A stretch of DNA of 64,000 bases from Zasmidium citrigriseum (lineage: Eukaryota; Ascomycota; Dothideomycetes; Mycosphaerellales; Mycosphaerellaceae): contig NHNW01000073.1 of NCBI GenBank assembly GCA_002786025.1, positions 186,001 through 250,000 of the forward strand, written 5' to 3'. Shown in pieces: positions 1 through 10,711 of the stretch (its first letter is position 1; each line of letters begins with the position of its first letter). A program made the translations under genes and the position numbers. The notes below the pieces were generated by a model that had not been told where the DNA came from, ran no database searches, and saw only the letters and a list, made by a program, of their open reading frames with translations.

Positions 1-339
1 GTAGAGTTTAATTAACTAGGCGTTAAGGGATATACTATATATACTAGAGTATACTTAAGAAGGTATAAACCCTTAGACTAGGCTAGTCGCTACTAGAAAG
101 AAGGATAAAGGGTTAGACTAGACTAGACTAGCTAAGAATAGGTAGGAAAGGGCCGGGTAGGCTTCTAAAGGGTTCGCGCCCTAAGAATAGAGGATTATAA
201 TATAAGGAAAGGGGAATATAGAGTTAAAAATAATATACTAGTACTATTACTACCCGCTATTTAAGGGCTCTTATACTAAAAGTATAAAGGTATAGCCTAG
301 AGGGGCGTAGAGAAGATAAGAATAGTATATTATAGGGTA

Positions 340-1309
340 CCTATATTAATCCTCCTTAGAGAAGACCTTAGCCTTATCCTCTACCTACTTAAGGGCGAGT
401 AGACTAGCCCTATCGGCGGCCGTCGGGGTCGGGAATATAGCTAGAATACGCTAGGCGTAGGCGTCGTAGTTACCGTCCTCGCCCTTATAGCGCTACTACT
501 TAACCTTAAGGCGCCCGTTATCGAGCTCCTTAGCTATTATACGTAAACGGGCGCGTAACTAGGAGATTACTAGGTCCTTCTCGTTACTATTACCGTTATT
601 CGTAGCGCTACGCTTACGCTTCTTAGGGGAGCCCTAGGTAATATTAGTATAGAATAGCGTAGAAAGGGCTAGATAAATATACCTAGTTACCTAGCTTTAG
701 TACCTTCTCGCTAGTCGTATCCTATACGGCTATACTAGAGTACCGAGTTAGGCCGCCGTTACTATATACGGCACCTTACTCGCTAAGAAAAGGTTAGAAT
801 AGCCTAGAATACATAAAAGAAGCCTAGTAATAACTTACTTCTCGATATTACTAGCGAAGACGATAATCTTATTAGCTAAGACCTTACTATACTTACCCTT
901 AGTAGCCTCGATCTTATCGCGAAGCTTCTACTACTCGTCCTTATTACTCGTAGGGATCTAAAGAAGGGGTTAGAATAGGCTAGACGAGGGTAGAACCGCT
1001 AATTCTTACCTAGAAGTAGGTATAGTTATAGTTATAGGAGTACTAGTAGTACTTAGCGACGACTCCGTTAGGCTTCTTCTTAGTAGGGAGGTAGTAGAGG
1101 TCGCGTAAGTCTTCGACCTCGTCGGGCGAGCGGAGGTAGTAGATATATAGATTATCTAAGCCTAGGCCTTTCTCGGTAGAATTATAGTAGGCGTTCTTCG
1201 ACGTAGTCTTAGCTATAGAGCCTATAGTAGCGACTAGGCGGCGATAGGCGATTAGAGGGAAGTAAAGTAAAGGATAGGCTCGGGCTAGGCTATTAATAAT
1301 ACTAGCTAG
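340..1309 (-). pseudogene. Fossil intron-bearing gene inside the RIP block
   Basis: On the minus strand a reading frame persists from 1309 down to about 340. The segment 1309-1010 is 100 codons, with one TAG only near its end plus a terminal TAG. It is followed by an intron-like gap 1009-958 (52 nt, GTAAGA...TTTAG with a CTAAC branch-like site), an exon-like piece 957-839, a second gap 838-783 (56 nt, GTAAGT...CTTAG, CTAAC), then further pieces 782-~704 and 633-~340, the last with a KKRKR basic stretch. Gap sizes match live introns of this window and the first two keep phase. The third gap (about 703/690 to 634) is ambiguous. In-frame stops are TAG or TAA, as expected from CAG and CAA after RIP. 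The ancestral product is not recognised. It could be a transposon gene or a duplicated host gene. Confidence 0.5.
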
Positions 1310-1504
1310 CTATAATTAGCTATTAGCTACGTAAGAGGGGGGTTAGAAAGGCCTAGCCTAGGCTAGATAGGAACTTATAGATAATAGATAGTATTATAAA
1401 GAAGAGAAAGGAATCGAAAGATTTCGCTAGCTATATACGCTACGCGCTAAGTATAGAGACTTCTACGAATATATAATTTTTAAGGACTAGGACGATCCTC
1501 CTTA

Positions 1505-1527
1505 GGGGGAGGGGGGTAATATTACGA
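1505..1527 (+). repeat. Polypurine tract and LTR-start-like junction
   Basis: A purine run at 1505-1516 is followed within a few bases by tattacga (1520-1527). This is what an LTR start TGTCACGA would become after RIP at both its TpG and CpA. Polypurine tracts directly precede the 3' LTR in Ty1/copia and Ty3/gypsy elements. I could not find the matching second LTR in the window, so this is only suggestive. Confidence 0.25.
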
Positions 1528-2539
1528 GCTTAGGCCTACGTAACGAAGCCCGCGGCTAGCCTAGCTAATTCTAGGCCTAGCTAGCCTTAGCGTACGTAAG
1601 GTTTTCTCTAGATCCGACCTCTCTCTCCTTTCGACTTCTCTATCGATTCGAGTCGTACTATTTTTACCTATATATTACTATTCTCGCTTTTACCTACGGC
1701 TTCCTACCTAAACCTTATAATAGAAGAGGCGTATAATACTTTATTAAAAAGAAAGGATACTTTAATAGTAAGGCTACTAAAGACTCTATTATATAAGTTT
1801 TTATTAACGTACTAGCTACTATTACTAACTTCTATTCTAACTACCCTAATAAACCTAAACTTACTAGCTTCTACCTACTATTAAAATAGATTATATATAA
1901 GTAGCTAATTAAGCTATCTAATATAGAGTAGCTTTCTACTTATATATACCCTAATAAGCTAGTACTAGATAGCCTACTTATTACTACTACTACTAACGCT
2001 AACTTACTAGTATAGGCTAGGTCTATTATATAGTTAGTAAGGTAGAATAAACTAATACTTATATTATTAAAGATTAGTATAGATAGTAATAATACTACTA
2101 GAAATATAGAATATAATAAAAGTTAATATCTTTATTAAGCGTAGTCTATATTAAATAGATTAAGTAATAGCTTTTAATAGTTATAATAAGTAATCTAGAT
2201 AGCTATATATACTATATTATAGAAGAATATAATATAAAAATATATAAGTATAGGGAAATATATAGATATAAGGAAGAATTCTTATATAGCTATAGTATAG
2301 CTATCTATAACGCGAAGGGAAAAAGAGGCTAAATAAACGTATAGCTATATACTACCTATACTATAGGGCTATTATATTATTATTTAAGACTTATAGAATA
2401 ATAAAGGAAAGGTAAGATAATTAGAGGTAGAGATCTCTAGTTCTACCTATAGAGTTATAATAGCCCTATAGCCGGAGTATAGCTAGAAGCTATAGTAGAA
2501 GGGGGGGGGTACTAAGAAAGTACGAAAGTAGTATAGTCG

Positions 2540-2990
2540 TATAGTAACTATAATACTCCTACTCGCCCTTAGGCTTAGGAGTACTATCCTCGTCGAAAGT
2601 AACGTCGATAGGGAGCGAACTAGAACGTATAGTTAGTATATAGGCGATATATAGCTAGGAAATAGTTAAGGATATACCTATATCCGAAGAAGAGGTTTAG
2701 GTTATTATAGTTACCCTCGTAGTAGTAGGCTAAGAGCGGTTAGTATATACCTATACTAAGGAGATACTATAGCTAGTTAAACTTACTCTTAGAGCGACCC
2801 TTAGCGTACTCGGGGTAGAGGATCTTATAGCTAGCGCTACGAGCGATAGTATTAGCTATAGTCTTATTAGGCTATAGGTATATTATATTAGTATAAAGAA
2901 AAGACTATATAGCTATACGGTAGATATACCTTACCTATCTCCTTACCCTTAGTAATAATTAGGAGCTTAGCGTATAGGTCGTCGTCTAGA
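2540..2990 (-). pseudogene. Possible second RIP-degraded coding remnant
   Basis: The minus strand shows a second stretch that reads like degraded protein. An intron-like gap (GTAAGG ... CCTATAG, about 2945-2873) is followed by roughly 100 codons down to about 2540, with TAG/TAA stops that could all come from CAG/CAA. Tyrosine is over-represented, which RIP produces from His and Cys codons. With TGA almost absent from the whole block, chance open frames are longer than usual, so the support is weak. No family is recognised. Confidence 0.25.
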
Positions 2991-4155
2991 GTAGGAGTAG
3001 AGCTAAGGTAAAGATATAGTTAGTATATAGTCGTAAACTAGGTATAGAATAACTTACTCCTTATTACTATTATCGTCGTCGGAGACGAGAGGAAGAAGGG
3101 ACTTAGTGTAGTTCTTATAGAAGACTAAAATACGGTTAGTATATAGCTATAATAAAGCGAGAGTAAAGACTTATAACGAGCTAGCTTAGTATACTTAGTC
3201 TCGAGGGTCTTACTACTACGACCTATATTAGTAACCTAGAACTTATACTAAGGTAATATAGTATTAGTAGGACTATAGTAAAGCTATAGTAAAGCTATAG
3301 ATAGGACTTATACTATACTTAATATACTACTTAAGCGAGGAGGTATTCTTATATATCTTCTAAAAAGAAGTTAGTAGGGCTATAGTATAGGTAAAGTATA
3401 GCTAGATTAAAAATATACTAGGTAGTAGTTAGCCTCGTTATCGAAGTCCTTAGGGTCGCTATCCTCCGATAAGTAGTCCTTACGAACTCCCTTCTATTAT
3501 AATATTAGTATAGTATAGCTATAGTAAACCTAGATTACTTACTAGTATATAGTAGGTAACCTTGCCTATATAGAGCTAGATAGTACTATCCTAAGATATA
3601 TAAGTTATATACCTATATACTAGCTATATTAAGCTCTTATATTAGCTAGCTTAGTAAGTAGGAGACTAGATATATCCTCGCTAACTAAGATATAGTTCTT
3701 ATACTTAAGGAAGTTAACCTAAATATATTAGTATCGTATAGCTATATTAAACCTAAAATAAGCTCTTATATTATTAGAGAAGAACGAGAACTACTAGAAC
3801 TCGATAGTAGGTAGCGCTATAGTAGGCGATTATATAGTCGTACGATAGGCGAAGGATAGACGGAGGATAGACGGACGGAGGGAATAGGGAGGGGCTACTA
3901 TTAGATATTAGTATAGCTATTATATAGCTATAGTATACTCGTATTATTATAATCTAAGATTTTTTAGTAGTAGGTAATAGTAGGTAGTAGCGGGAGCGCT
4001 CTAGGAGGTATAGCTATAGTATATCTATACTATACTCGTATAGAGGTATTAGTAGGGGTATAGAGTATTAGTAGGGGTATAAAATTATACTTACTAAGGT
4101 TAGTATAGTATAGAAGGAAGAGAAAGGAAGAAGGTTATTAAGCGAAGTTTTAGAT

Positions 4156-5045
4156 TGTCAAGCGGGACTACCCGCGCTATAACTCATAGGTGCACGGACC
4201 GCGTTTGTTAAGCGAGCTTAGCCGAAGTCAAGCTCACTGTATGCACGGTTGTAAGATGTTGGCAGAGCCTTAATGGGTGACTTTGCGGTAAGACGGTCAG
4301 GGTCTTCGGGAGCTGCTCGCTCGCTTGCATAGCTCCCGCACCGGCGCTGGAGCCGTCTGGACAACCTCATGTGCAAGAAACGCAAGCAGAATAGACAATA
4401 AATTCGTATGGGTGGCTGGGGGTTGATTAAACTGTCGCGCCCGGCAGCAAATTGATATTGGCTGGCACGTGACACGGCGGTTGGTGCGGTTGAGAGGGCG
4501 CTGAGAGGTTTCACGAGAATTGCGGATGGCTGCAGCGGTAACTCTATCCCGACAGGGGCGCTATCATCAATCACTGCGATGAATCCAAGGCTGCGCAGCG
4601 TGTCATGCGACTGTCTCGAGAGGTCTTATCGACGCACGCTAACAGGAGGAGCTGGAGCTGGAGCAATGCGAGACTTGTGCGTGATGAGCAGCGCGTGCAT
4701 ATAAGAAGGATAAGGTGTGAAAGGAGGAGTCTGCTGCGTGAAAGTTGTTGAAGTTGTCCGCGTCCAAGCGTTTCATCGTGCCCGTCGGTCAGCCGAGATT
4801 AGAGAGGGCGCGCCTGCCACCGTGCGCCAATCCCTGAGCAAAACCTCCTACCTTTGCAACGCTTCCCTGCCTGCACCTTCTCTTCCCACACAAAACACAC
4901 GCCTGCCCGCCGAGCTCATCGCAGCTGCCTTCTTCCACCACTCCTTCACACCACCAACCCCAGAAGGACGGGCGTTTGTTTTCACGTGGCAACGAAGCAT
5001 CCGACTTTTTTCCCTTCATCCCCTTAACGATTACAATAATACACC
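4156..5045 (+). promoter_or_regulatory. Upstream region of the PH-domain gene
   Basis: This is normal-composition DNA between the RIP border and the PH gene. A TATAAG box lies at 4700-4705, and a long pyrimidine-rich leader with short poly-T tracts runs from about 4850 to the ATG, as in strongly expressed fungal genes. Open frames here, including one in the sense direction that starts with GTG and runs into the first exons, have no supporting features. Confidence 0.4.
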
Positions 5046-7010
5046 ATGTCCGACGTCCAGAACACCACCGCCGCCACGCCCGCCGTGGAGCCCGTCGCCG
5101 ACTCGGCAGCTCCTGTCGCCGTCACTGACGCGACTGCTCCCGTCGTCGAGGAGCCCAAGGTCAACGGCGAGGCCCCCAAGACCGATGCTGCTGAGCCCGC
5201 CGCTGAGGAGTCCAAGACTGAGGCCGCACCCGCAGAGGAGGCCAAGCCAGAGACCGCCGCCGCCGCAGAGGAGAAGCCCGTCGAGCCCATCACTGAGGGC
5301 CAGCTCGCCTACAAGGGCCCAGGTCTTCTCAAGTAAGCAAATACGAAAACGCAGTGTAATCACAAGCTTACAATTTGCCAGGTCCCTCGTCCCATCCAAG
5401 AAGGAGTTCTGGCTCAGCGATGATGCCGTGGCTCCCCAGAACCTCGACCTGTTCATGCGTGGCGAGAAGCCCGAGATCTCTCACGCCATTGTTGCGTGGG
5501 CCAGCCAGACCGGCAAGGGCCTGCTCTTCTTCAACAAGAAGAACGAGACTGACCGGACACACCCACACGATGTGCTCGCTCTCTACGACGCCACTGACCT
5601 GAAGAAGAGCGCCCCGCATGAGTTCTCCTTCAAGCTCCACGGCCAGAACCACGTCTTCAAGGCTACCAGCGATGCTGAGCGTGATGGCTGGTACATGTCC
5701 ATCGAGAAGGCCATTGAGCTCGGCAAGGCCTCCAAGGACGAAATCCGCGAGAGCGAGGGCTACAAGACCGAGATGGAGAAGCTGAGTGAGTTATGCAAAG
5801 AAATATGACATGAACTCGACTGACCTTTTTTTTTTCAGACAAGCCAAACACCGTCCTCGGCGCCGCTTCCAAGCGTAGCCAGTCTCAGCCAAAGAAGAGC
5901 ACCGACGCTGACAAGACCGCTGAGCGCACCGGCTCGACCGAAGAGGAGAAGGCCGACAAGGCGGAGAAGACCCAGAAGAGCCGATCCACCTCGCGTGGCA
6001 TGCTCAACCGCCTGAAGGGCAAGAAGGAGGAGGTCGAGGAGAAGGCCGCCGAGAAGAAGGAAGAGAAGGAGGCTGACAAGGAGGAGAAGAAGGCTGATGA
6101 GGAGCCAATCGCCGCCTCTACTGAGGCCGAGCCAGCTGCTGCCGCTGTTGCTGGCGCTGAGATCCCTGCCGCCGCTGAGACTGCCGAAGAGCTTAAGGAG
6201 GAGAAGAAGGTCGAGGAGAAGCCCAAGCCAAGCAAGCGTGGTAGCATCTTCGGCAAGGTCTCGTCCACCTGGGGCAGCATGAAGAGCCCGGCCAAGGAGA
6301 AGGAGCAGAAGGATGTCGAGCTCAAGCCAGAGGCTGCCAAGGATGGCGCCGTCTCCGAGAACCCACCAGTCCTCCCTGAGACCGCCACCACCGAGCCCGT
6401 CACTGAGCCTGCCATCCCAGCTGTCGAGGAGCCAGCTACCGGTGCCAAGGCTGAGGAGAAGAAGGAGGCTCCAGCTGATGCCGTCTCGCCCGGCAAGGAG
6501 AAGTCCAACTTCCTGTCTTCTTTCATGAAGCGCAACCGCAGCGTCAGCCCATCCGCCAACATGAAGGAGCCAGCCAAGAAGGAGGAGGCCGCTGAGGTCA
6601 AGCCTGCTGAGGAGACTCCTGCCGTCGAGGCTGAGGCCAAGAAGGAGGAGCCCGCTGCTGAGGCCGCCACTACTGAGGCCGCCGCCACCGAGACCCCAGC
6701 CGAGAAGACTGAGGCACCAAAGACTGAGACCCCCAACAAGCGCCAGTCGATGCTCGGTAGCCTCGGTCGTCGTGCCAGCAAGGCTCTCAACCGCATGAAC
6801 GCCCCCAAGAAGGAGAACGCCGCTCCAGCTGCCACCGAGGCGAAGAAGGAGGAGGTCGCCGAGAGCAAGCCTGCCGAGGAGACCCCCGTCGTCAACGGCG
6901 AGAGCAAGAAGGAGGCTGAGCAGCAGCAGAGCATCGGTGACGTGGTCCCTGATGCCGTCAATGTTGGCCAGCCTCAGCACTCCACCCCCACGGTCACCGC
7001 TTCTGCATAA
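5046..7010 (+). CDS. PH-domain protein with long Ala/Glu/Lys-rich tail
   Basis: Three exons, 5046-5332, 5382-5785 and 5839-7010, give 620 residues. Introns have GTAAGC...CCAG and GTGAGT...TTCAG ends and keep phase. Residues 1-80 are Ala/Pro/Glu-rich. A pleckstrin-homology domain follows at about 85-225: EGQLAYKGPG opens it, ERDGWYMSIEKAIE is the C-terminal helix with its Trp. The rest is a low-complexity acidic/basic tail. Spaced along the tail are similar short basic-amphipathic modules with the patterns GMLNRLKGKK, GSIFGKVSSTWGSM, NFLSSFMKRNRS and SMLGSLGRRASKALNRM. PH domains bind phosphoinositides or proteins at membranes. The Ser residues beside the basic modules suggest kinase regulation (inference). 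It resembles fungal PH proteins annotated as meiotic up-regulated, but I do not assign an orthologue. Confidence 0.85.
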
Positions 7011-8360
7011 ATGATACCCCATTTCGAGTCATGCTGACAGTCGAGCTGAGCAGACTCCATCAAGGCGGGTGCGCGGTCCCCTGCAAATCGTCAAACCCGG
7101 CTTCATGCGATAGTCGGCGGTAGACGGTTCGGATGGGGCAGCAGCTCACACCTGGCCGGATATGCCACCGACCACGACTCACCCAACTCTCTCCTACCTC
7201 GAGCTGCGACGCCCGCCTAATACCCAACTGGAACCACTCGCTCATATCGGACCGCGTCAGCCTGGCTTTTCATGTTCTTTTGCATTGGGAAACGGGAATG
7301 TGTGTTTTTGCGCGTGCGTTGCTTTTAGATTGATACCACACTGCTGCATTGTTTTAGCCTCCTTTTTGCTGCTGCATTTGATGGATTACTGCTCCCGACA
7401 GGCGTGGGAAAAGATGGTGGAAACAATGATGGATGCTATGTCTCTCTCGGGATGGATGGACATCTTTGTTGGCGACCTTTTTTCTCGCAGTTGGGTCGGG
7501 GCAGTCGCGAATACCCCCTCCTCCAAGTGCTCTTCTTTTTCGGATTAACGAAAGATACCCTACTATGAGAGTGTGGAATTCTCATTATGTGTGTGCTGCG
7601 GCTGCGGTAGATAGCTAATCAGGTAGTTTTGTTTTTTTGCGGGATTGGGTAATAATGGCATGGAATAAAAGCGTTTGTTCTCATACTCACAGATCTCTTC
7701 GTGGTTCGTTCTATCATTGAGTTTTGTGTGGTGGTTCTCGAGGGCCAGGCGTTCGTGGGCTTCGAGTCGTGTAGGTGTGACTTGGAGGTCGTCGAGTCAG
7801 GGAGTGAAGGGACGGAGCAGGAGTTCGCATTGTGAAACGTGGAGGTTATTTTTGACGCGGTGCACGGTGATGATGAAACGACACGAGGCCCTTGCGTATG
7901 AGAGAAGAGGTCCTATGCCAGTCAGGTGATACCTCAATGATAGCCAGGTAGAGTGAGTTGGTTGGAGTTGGTGAAGTCGGGCCGGCATGTGAAGTCATCC
8001 TCGTCATCCAAATCCCTCGAGCTGCAAATCTGGGGGTTCCACACGGCCAGCCTACTGCATGAACTGCATGCATGCGTCCGATTCCGCGGCCGGCTGGATG
8101 TGGGCGACGCAAGTTCGAGGGTGCGAGAGGCTTGTGACTTGACGCGCAGACATCATCATTGAATGCGCAAGACTAAGCTAGGAGATTGTCGCTCGTTTTA
8201 TCCACTTCATCAGGCTTGGTGATTAACACACCTTACACACGGACACGGAGAGAGAGTGCTTCTGCGACTGAGGCTGGATTGAAGGAATTGAGGGATATTT
8301 GATTCTCTACTGTGCGCATTGAGCGAGGAAGGCGCAACAACAGCATGAGAATCGGCAGCC
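7011..8360. other. Intergenic, 3' region of PH gene
   Basis: No supported gene. AATAAA at 7664-7669 may be the poly(A) signal of the PH gene, implying a 3' UTR of about 650 nt. The open frames here lack ATG context, splice support or recognisable composition. Confidence 0.4.
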
Positions 8361-9325
8361 ATGGTACCTTTCAAACCCAATCATCACATGCGCTCCGCAA
8401 TACTGACAATGCCATCCAGGGCTGCTGTAACTCAACACCCACGCCCACCTCCCCCTACGAACCGTCCCACCCATCGACAAATCCCACCATCCCTCATGAC
8501 TCCTCCCGCGCCGCAATAACGACCTCCGCCCGCGCCCTCAACAGCGACGCCGGCAGTCCGCGCCCAAACCAGCGGATTCGCCCACCATCACCGCTGAGCA
8601 GATCACCGAAAAATGTCTCTAACATGCCACCCCCCTGGACGCGCTCCCACCTCCAACGCGAACGCGAAGTCTTCTTCGAGACCCGCGTCACAGGACGAGC
8701 GGAAGTCTGGTCCGCGGTGGATATGGTCTGTCAGATGCTCCGACGGGGGAGTCTCGACGAAGCGCAGGGGATTTTAGACGCGGCGGGGCTTAGTTGTCCT
8801 AATGGACGGGTCGCGAGGGGTAGAGGAAGGGAGAAGAGAGGCGGCGTTTATGATGAGAGGGGCACGCTTTATGAGGTTCCGGAGTGGGTTGTTAGTGATC
8901 CGAGGGATCTTGTTGAGGATGGGGGTGTTGGGGGTGTGGAGAAGGACTTCGTTGAGGAGGATGAGGAAGAGGAAGACGAAGGCGGTCCTGTCGAGGACCC
9001 AGACAACAAGGAGATCTCGAAATCAAAAGGCAAAGCCCGCGCCACCTCCCCCGGCACGCCCATCACGCTTCGCGCCCGCCTCTCCGACCGCGGCACCGAC
9101 ATCGAGGTCTCCCTCGGCGCGAAACAACCCGTTCGGATCGCGATACAGAGGATAAGGGAGCAGACGGGTTTGAAGAGGGTCCGGTTGGTTTATATGGGGA
9201 AGCCGATGGATGAGGGACGGACGTTGGCGGAGTGTGGGTGGAGGACGGGGCAGGTTGTTAATGCGTTTGTTTTTGAGGGGGATGAGAGGGCTATTAGGGA
9301 GAAGAAGGGAGGGAAGGGAAAATAA
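8361..9325 (+). CDS. UBTD1/2-type ubiquitin-like domain protein
   Basis: The first exon is the ATG alone (8361-8363). The intron 8364-8419 (56 nt, GTACCT, branch ACTGAC, CCAG) follows at once, and exon 2 is 8420-9325, giving 302 residues. Splicing produces an N-terminus MGCCNS, the N-myristoylation/palmitoylation signal also seen as MG-x-C in animal UBTD1/2. Without it no sensible ATG exists. Residues about 74-150 match the DC-UbP/UBTD N-terminal domain (HLQREREVFFETRVTGR, DEAQGILDAAGL, YDERGTLYEVPEW). An acidic linker with a run of Glu/Asp follows, then a ubiquitin-like fold at about 215-295 (ITLRARLSD ... LVYMGKPMDEGRTL). UBTD proteins bind ubiquitin-conjugating enzymes. A membrane-anchored adaptor is the likely role. 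It lies in tandem upstream of the LYR gene. Confidence 0.85.
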
Positions 9326-9847
9326 AATGGACGACAGAATGGCATGGGAATGTGCATTAGAGGGCGTTTGGGATGGGATGGGATGATACCACGGGTTTGC
9401 GACGGTACAGCATTTTGAGGCTTTTCTTTGTGGCTGAAGTCGATCCTTGAAAGGAAGGGGACTATAGTGTATAGATTGCATGTTTCCACTCTCCTGTATG
9501 ATTCCATGTTCTAATGTTGTGTTTGATCGAAGACATGGTACTTGCATTTGATATTGCCGGAGAAATCTCGCCCCTCTCTCGCGCCTTCTCCGACCTCACC
9601 TTTCGACCTCACTTCGTCCCATCCAAAGCGATAGACAGCATCAAACCAATCCAAATCCCCCACGTCTGCCGATTATAACACAAAAACTGGAGTTAAATTT
9701 ACACACAAAGCTACTGGAAAAAGACTTGGCTTTGAAAGACGCCCTTTGAAAGCCCAGGCCAGCGCCAGAACGAAACTTGGAGTCTCCTGTATTGCCTCCA
9801 TTGTCCGTTTCAAGAACTACCAGGACGACCCACGGCCATCGGGCTAC
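9326..9847. other. Intergenic spacer
   Basis: About 520 bp between two plus-strand genes. It should hold the UBTD 3' end and the LYR-protein promoter. I see no distinct element. Confidence 0.3.
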
Positions 9848-10711
9848 ATGCCCAACTACCTCGCCCCGCACAAATCCGGCTCGCATCGCAGCGCCGCCAT
9901 CGCATTGTACCGCGCTCTCATTTCCCAAGCTGGACTTCTACCTCTCGAACAAGAAACTCGATCCCGAGTGGCGGCTATCGTCCGCGAAAGATTTCGCGAT
10001 GCTCGCTTCGTAACCAGCGCCCGGCAATTGAAACTCCTCTTCACAGCCGGCTACGAAGCCATCGATCTCCTCGATGGAGCCGCAAATGGCGGGACATGGG
10101 AAGGCGGCCGCATTCACGCCTTGATCGCTCAAGCGCGGCCTCCAAGGCCTCAACCTCAACCTCAACCTGAACCCCCCGAACCTGTTCGTGAGCAGAGGGG
10201 AGAAAAGATCGACATCTTCTCCCGTCCCCTCCCGAAAGAAAAATTATCAGGGAAGAGGAGAGTCCCGGTCCTGGTCAACGCGGGCCATATCCCCATGTTG
10301 AGATTTACGAAACCGCAACCGAAGGCTTTGACGGGGTATTTGCTGAGTCGGATACGGCAGAGGCAGAGGAGGCATGATTTGAGGGGTGTGTTGGGGGAGG
10401 CGATTTGGTTGGCGGGGGAGGAGGATCGGTGGGATGAGATTTTGGAGAGGGAGGGTGTTGGTAGTGGGGTTGTGAGGGGGAATTGGGAGGGTGATGGGGT
10501 GAGGTGGACGACGGCTGTGAGGGATGCGTTGCAGGACGTTAGGATGAGGTTGGATGAGGAGAGGGAGAAGAATCGGGTTTGGGGGCAGAGGATGCAGGGG
10601 GTTGTTGATCGGGAGAGGGAGGCGATGGAGAGGGAACGGGAGGAGGAGCTTGCCGAGAGGAGGAAGAAGAAGCCTTCTCAAGACCTAACGAAGAGCGAAA
10701 CCATAACGTAA
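9848..10711 (+). CDS. LYR-motif protein (Cup1-like type)
   Basis: Single-exon model of 287 residues from the ATG at 9848. The frame is open further upstream but only with non-ATG codons. The LYR signature ALYRALISQAG sits at about residues 16-26, followed by a basic helix rich in Arg and Phe (RERFRDARF), as in Complex1_LYR proteins that bind the mitochondrial acyl carrier protein and assist Fe-S or respiratory-complex assembly. A Pro/Gln-rich linker (PQPQPQPEPPEP) and a C-terminal charged coiled-coil-like segment (REREAMEREREEELAERR) make it much longer than classic LYRM proteins. Such long forms are annotated Cup1-like in ascomycetes (recalled, not checked). The TAA at 10709 overlaps a perfect donor GTAAGT (10708-10713), so a further exon is possible. 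Confidence 0.7.
   Translation: MPNYLAPHKSGSHRSAAIALYRALISQAGLLPLEQETRSRVAAIVRERFRDARFVTSARQLKLLFTAGYEAIDLLDGAANGGTWEGGRIHALIAQARPPRPQPQPQPEPPEPVREQRGEKIDIFSRPLPKEKLSGKRRVPVLVNAGHIPMLRFTKPQPKALTGYLLSRIRQRQRRHDLRGVLGEAIWLAGEEDRWDEILEREGVGSGVVRGNWEGDGVRWTTAVRDALQDVRMRLDEEREKNRVWGQRMQGVVDREREAMEREREEELAERRKKKPSQDLTKSETIT

Larger units (their letters stand above)
1..4155. repeat. RIP-saturated repeat block (runs off the left edge)
   Basis: The block is almost devoid of CpA and TpG. Reading every line I found four cases, at about 772, 812, 3107 and 3563, where several hundred would be expected at this length. TpA is hugely enriched while CpG stays common. That is the product of C-to-T change at CpA on both strands, the signature of repeat-induced point mutation, carried to near completion. 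There is therefore no ATG on the plus strand apart from the rare exceptions, and almost no TGA. The right border is sharp: the first normal TpG/CpA are at 4156-4160. Short degenerate direct repeats built on tatagctata and agtattagtaggggtata occur at about 3270-3300 and 4040-4080. The size of the full block is unknown because the window starts inside it. Confidence 0.9.

Noticed and set aside
1741..2110. Plus-strand frame in the RIP block resembling a gag fragment
   Set aside because: Stop density is what the composition predicts and two frames are equally open, so it is not evidence of coding.
4717..5808. 363-codon plus-strand frame
   Set aside because: Starts with GTG in the PH-gene leader, reads exon 1 out of frame and runs through its intron; only the shared exon 2 part is real.
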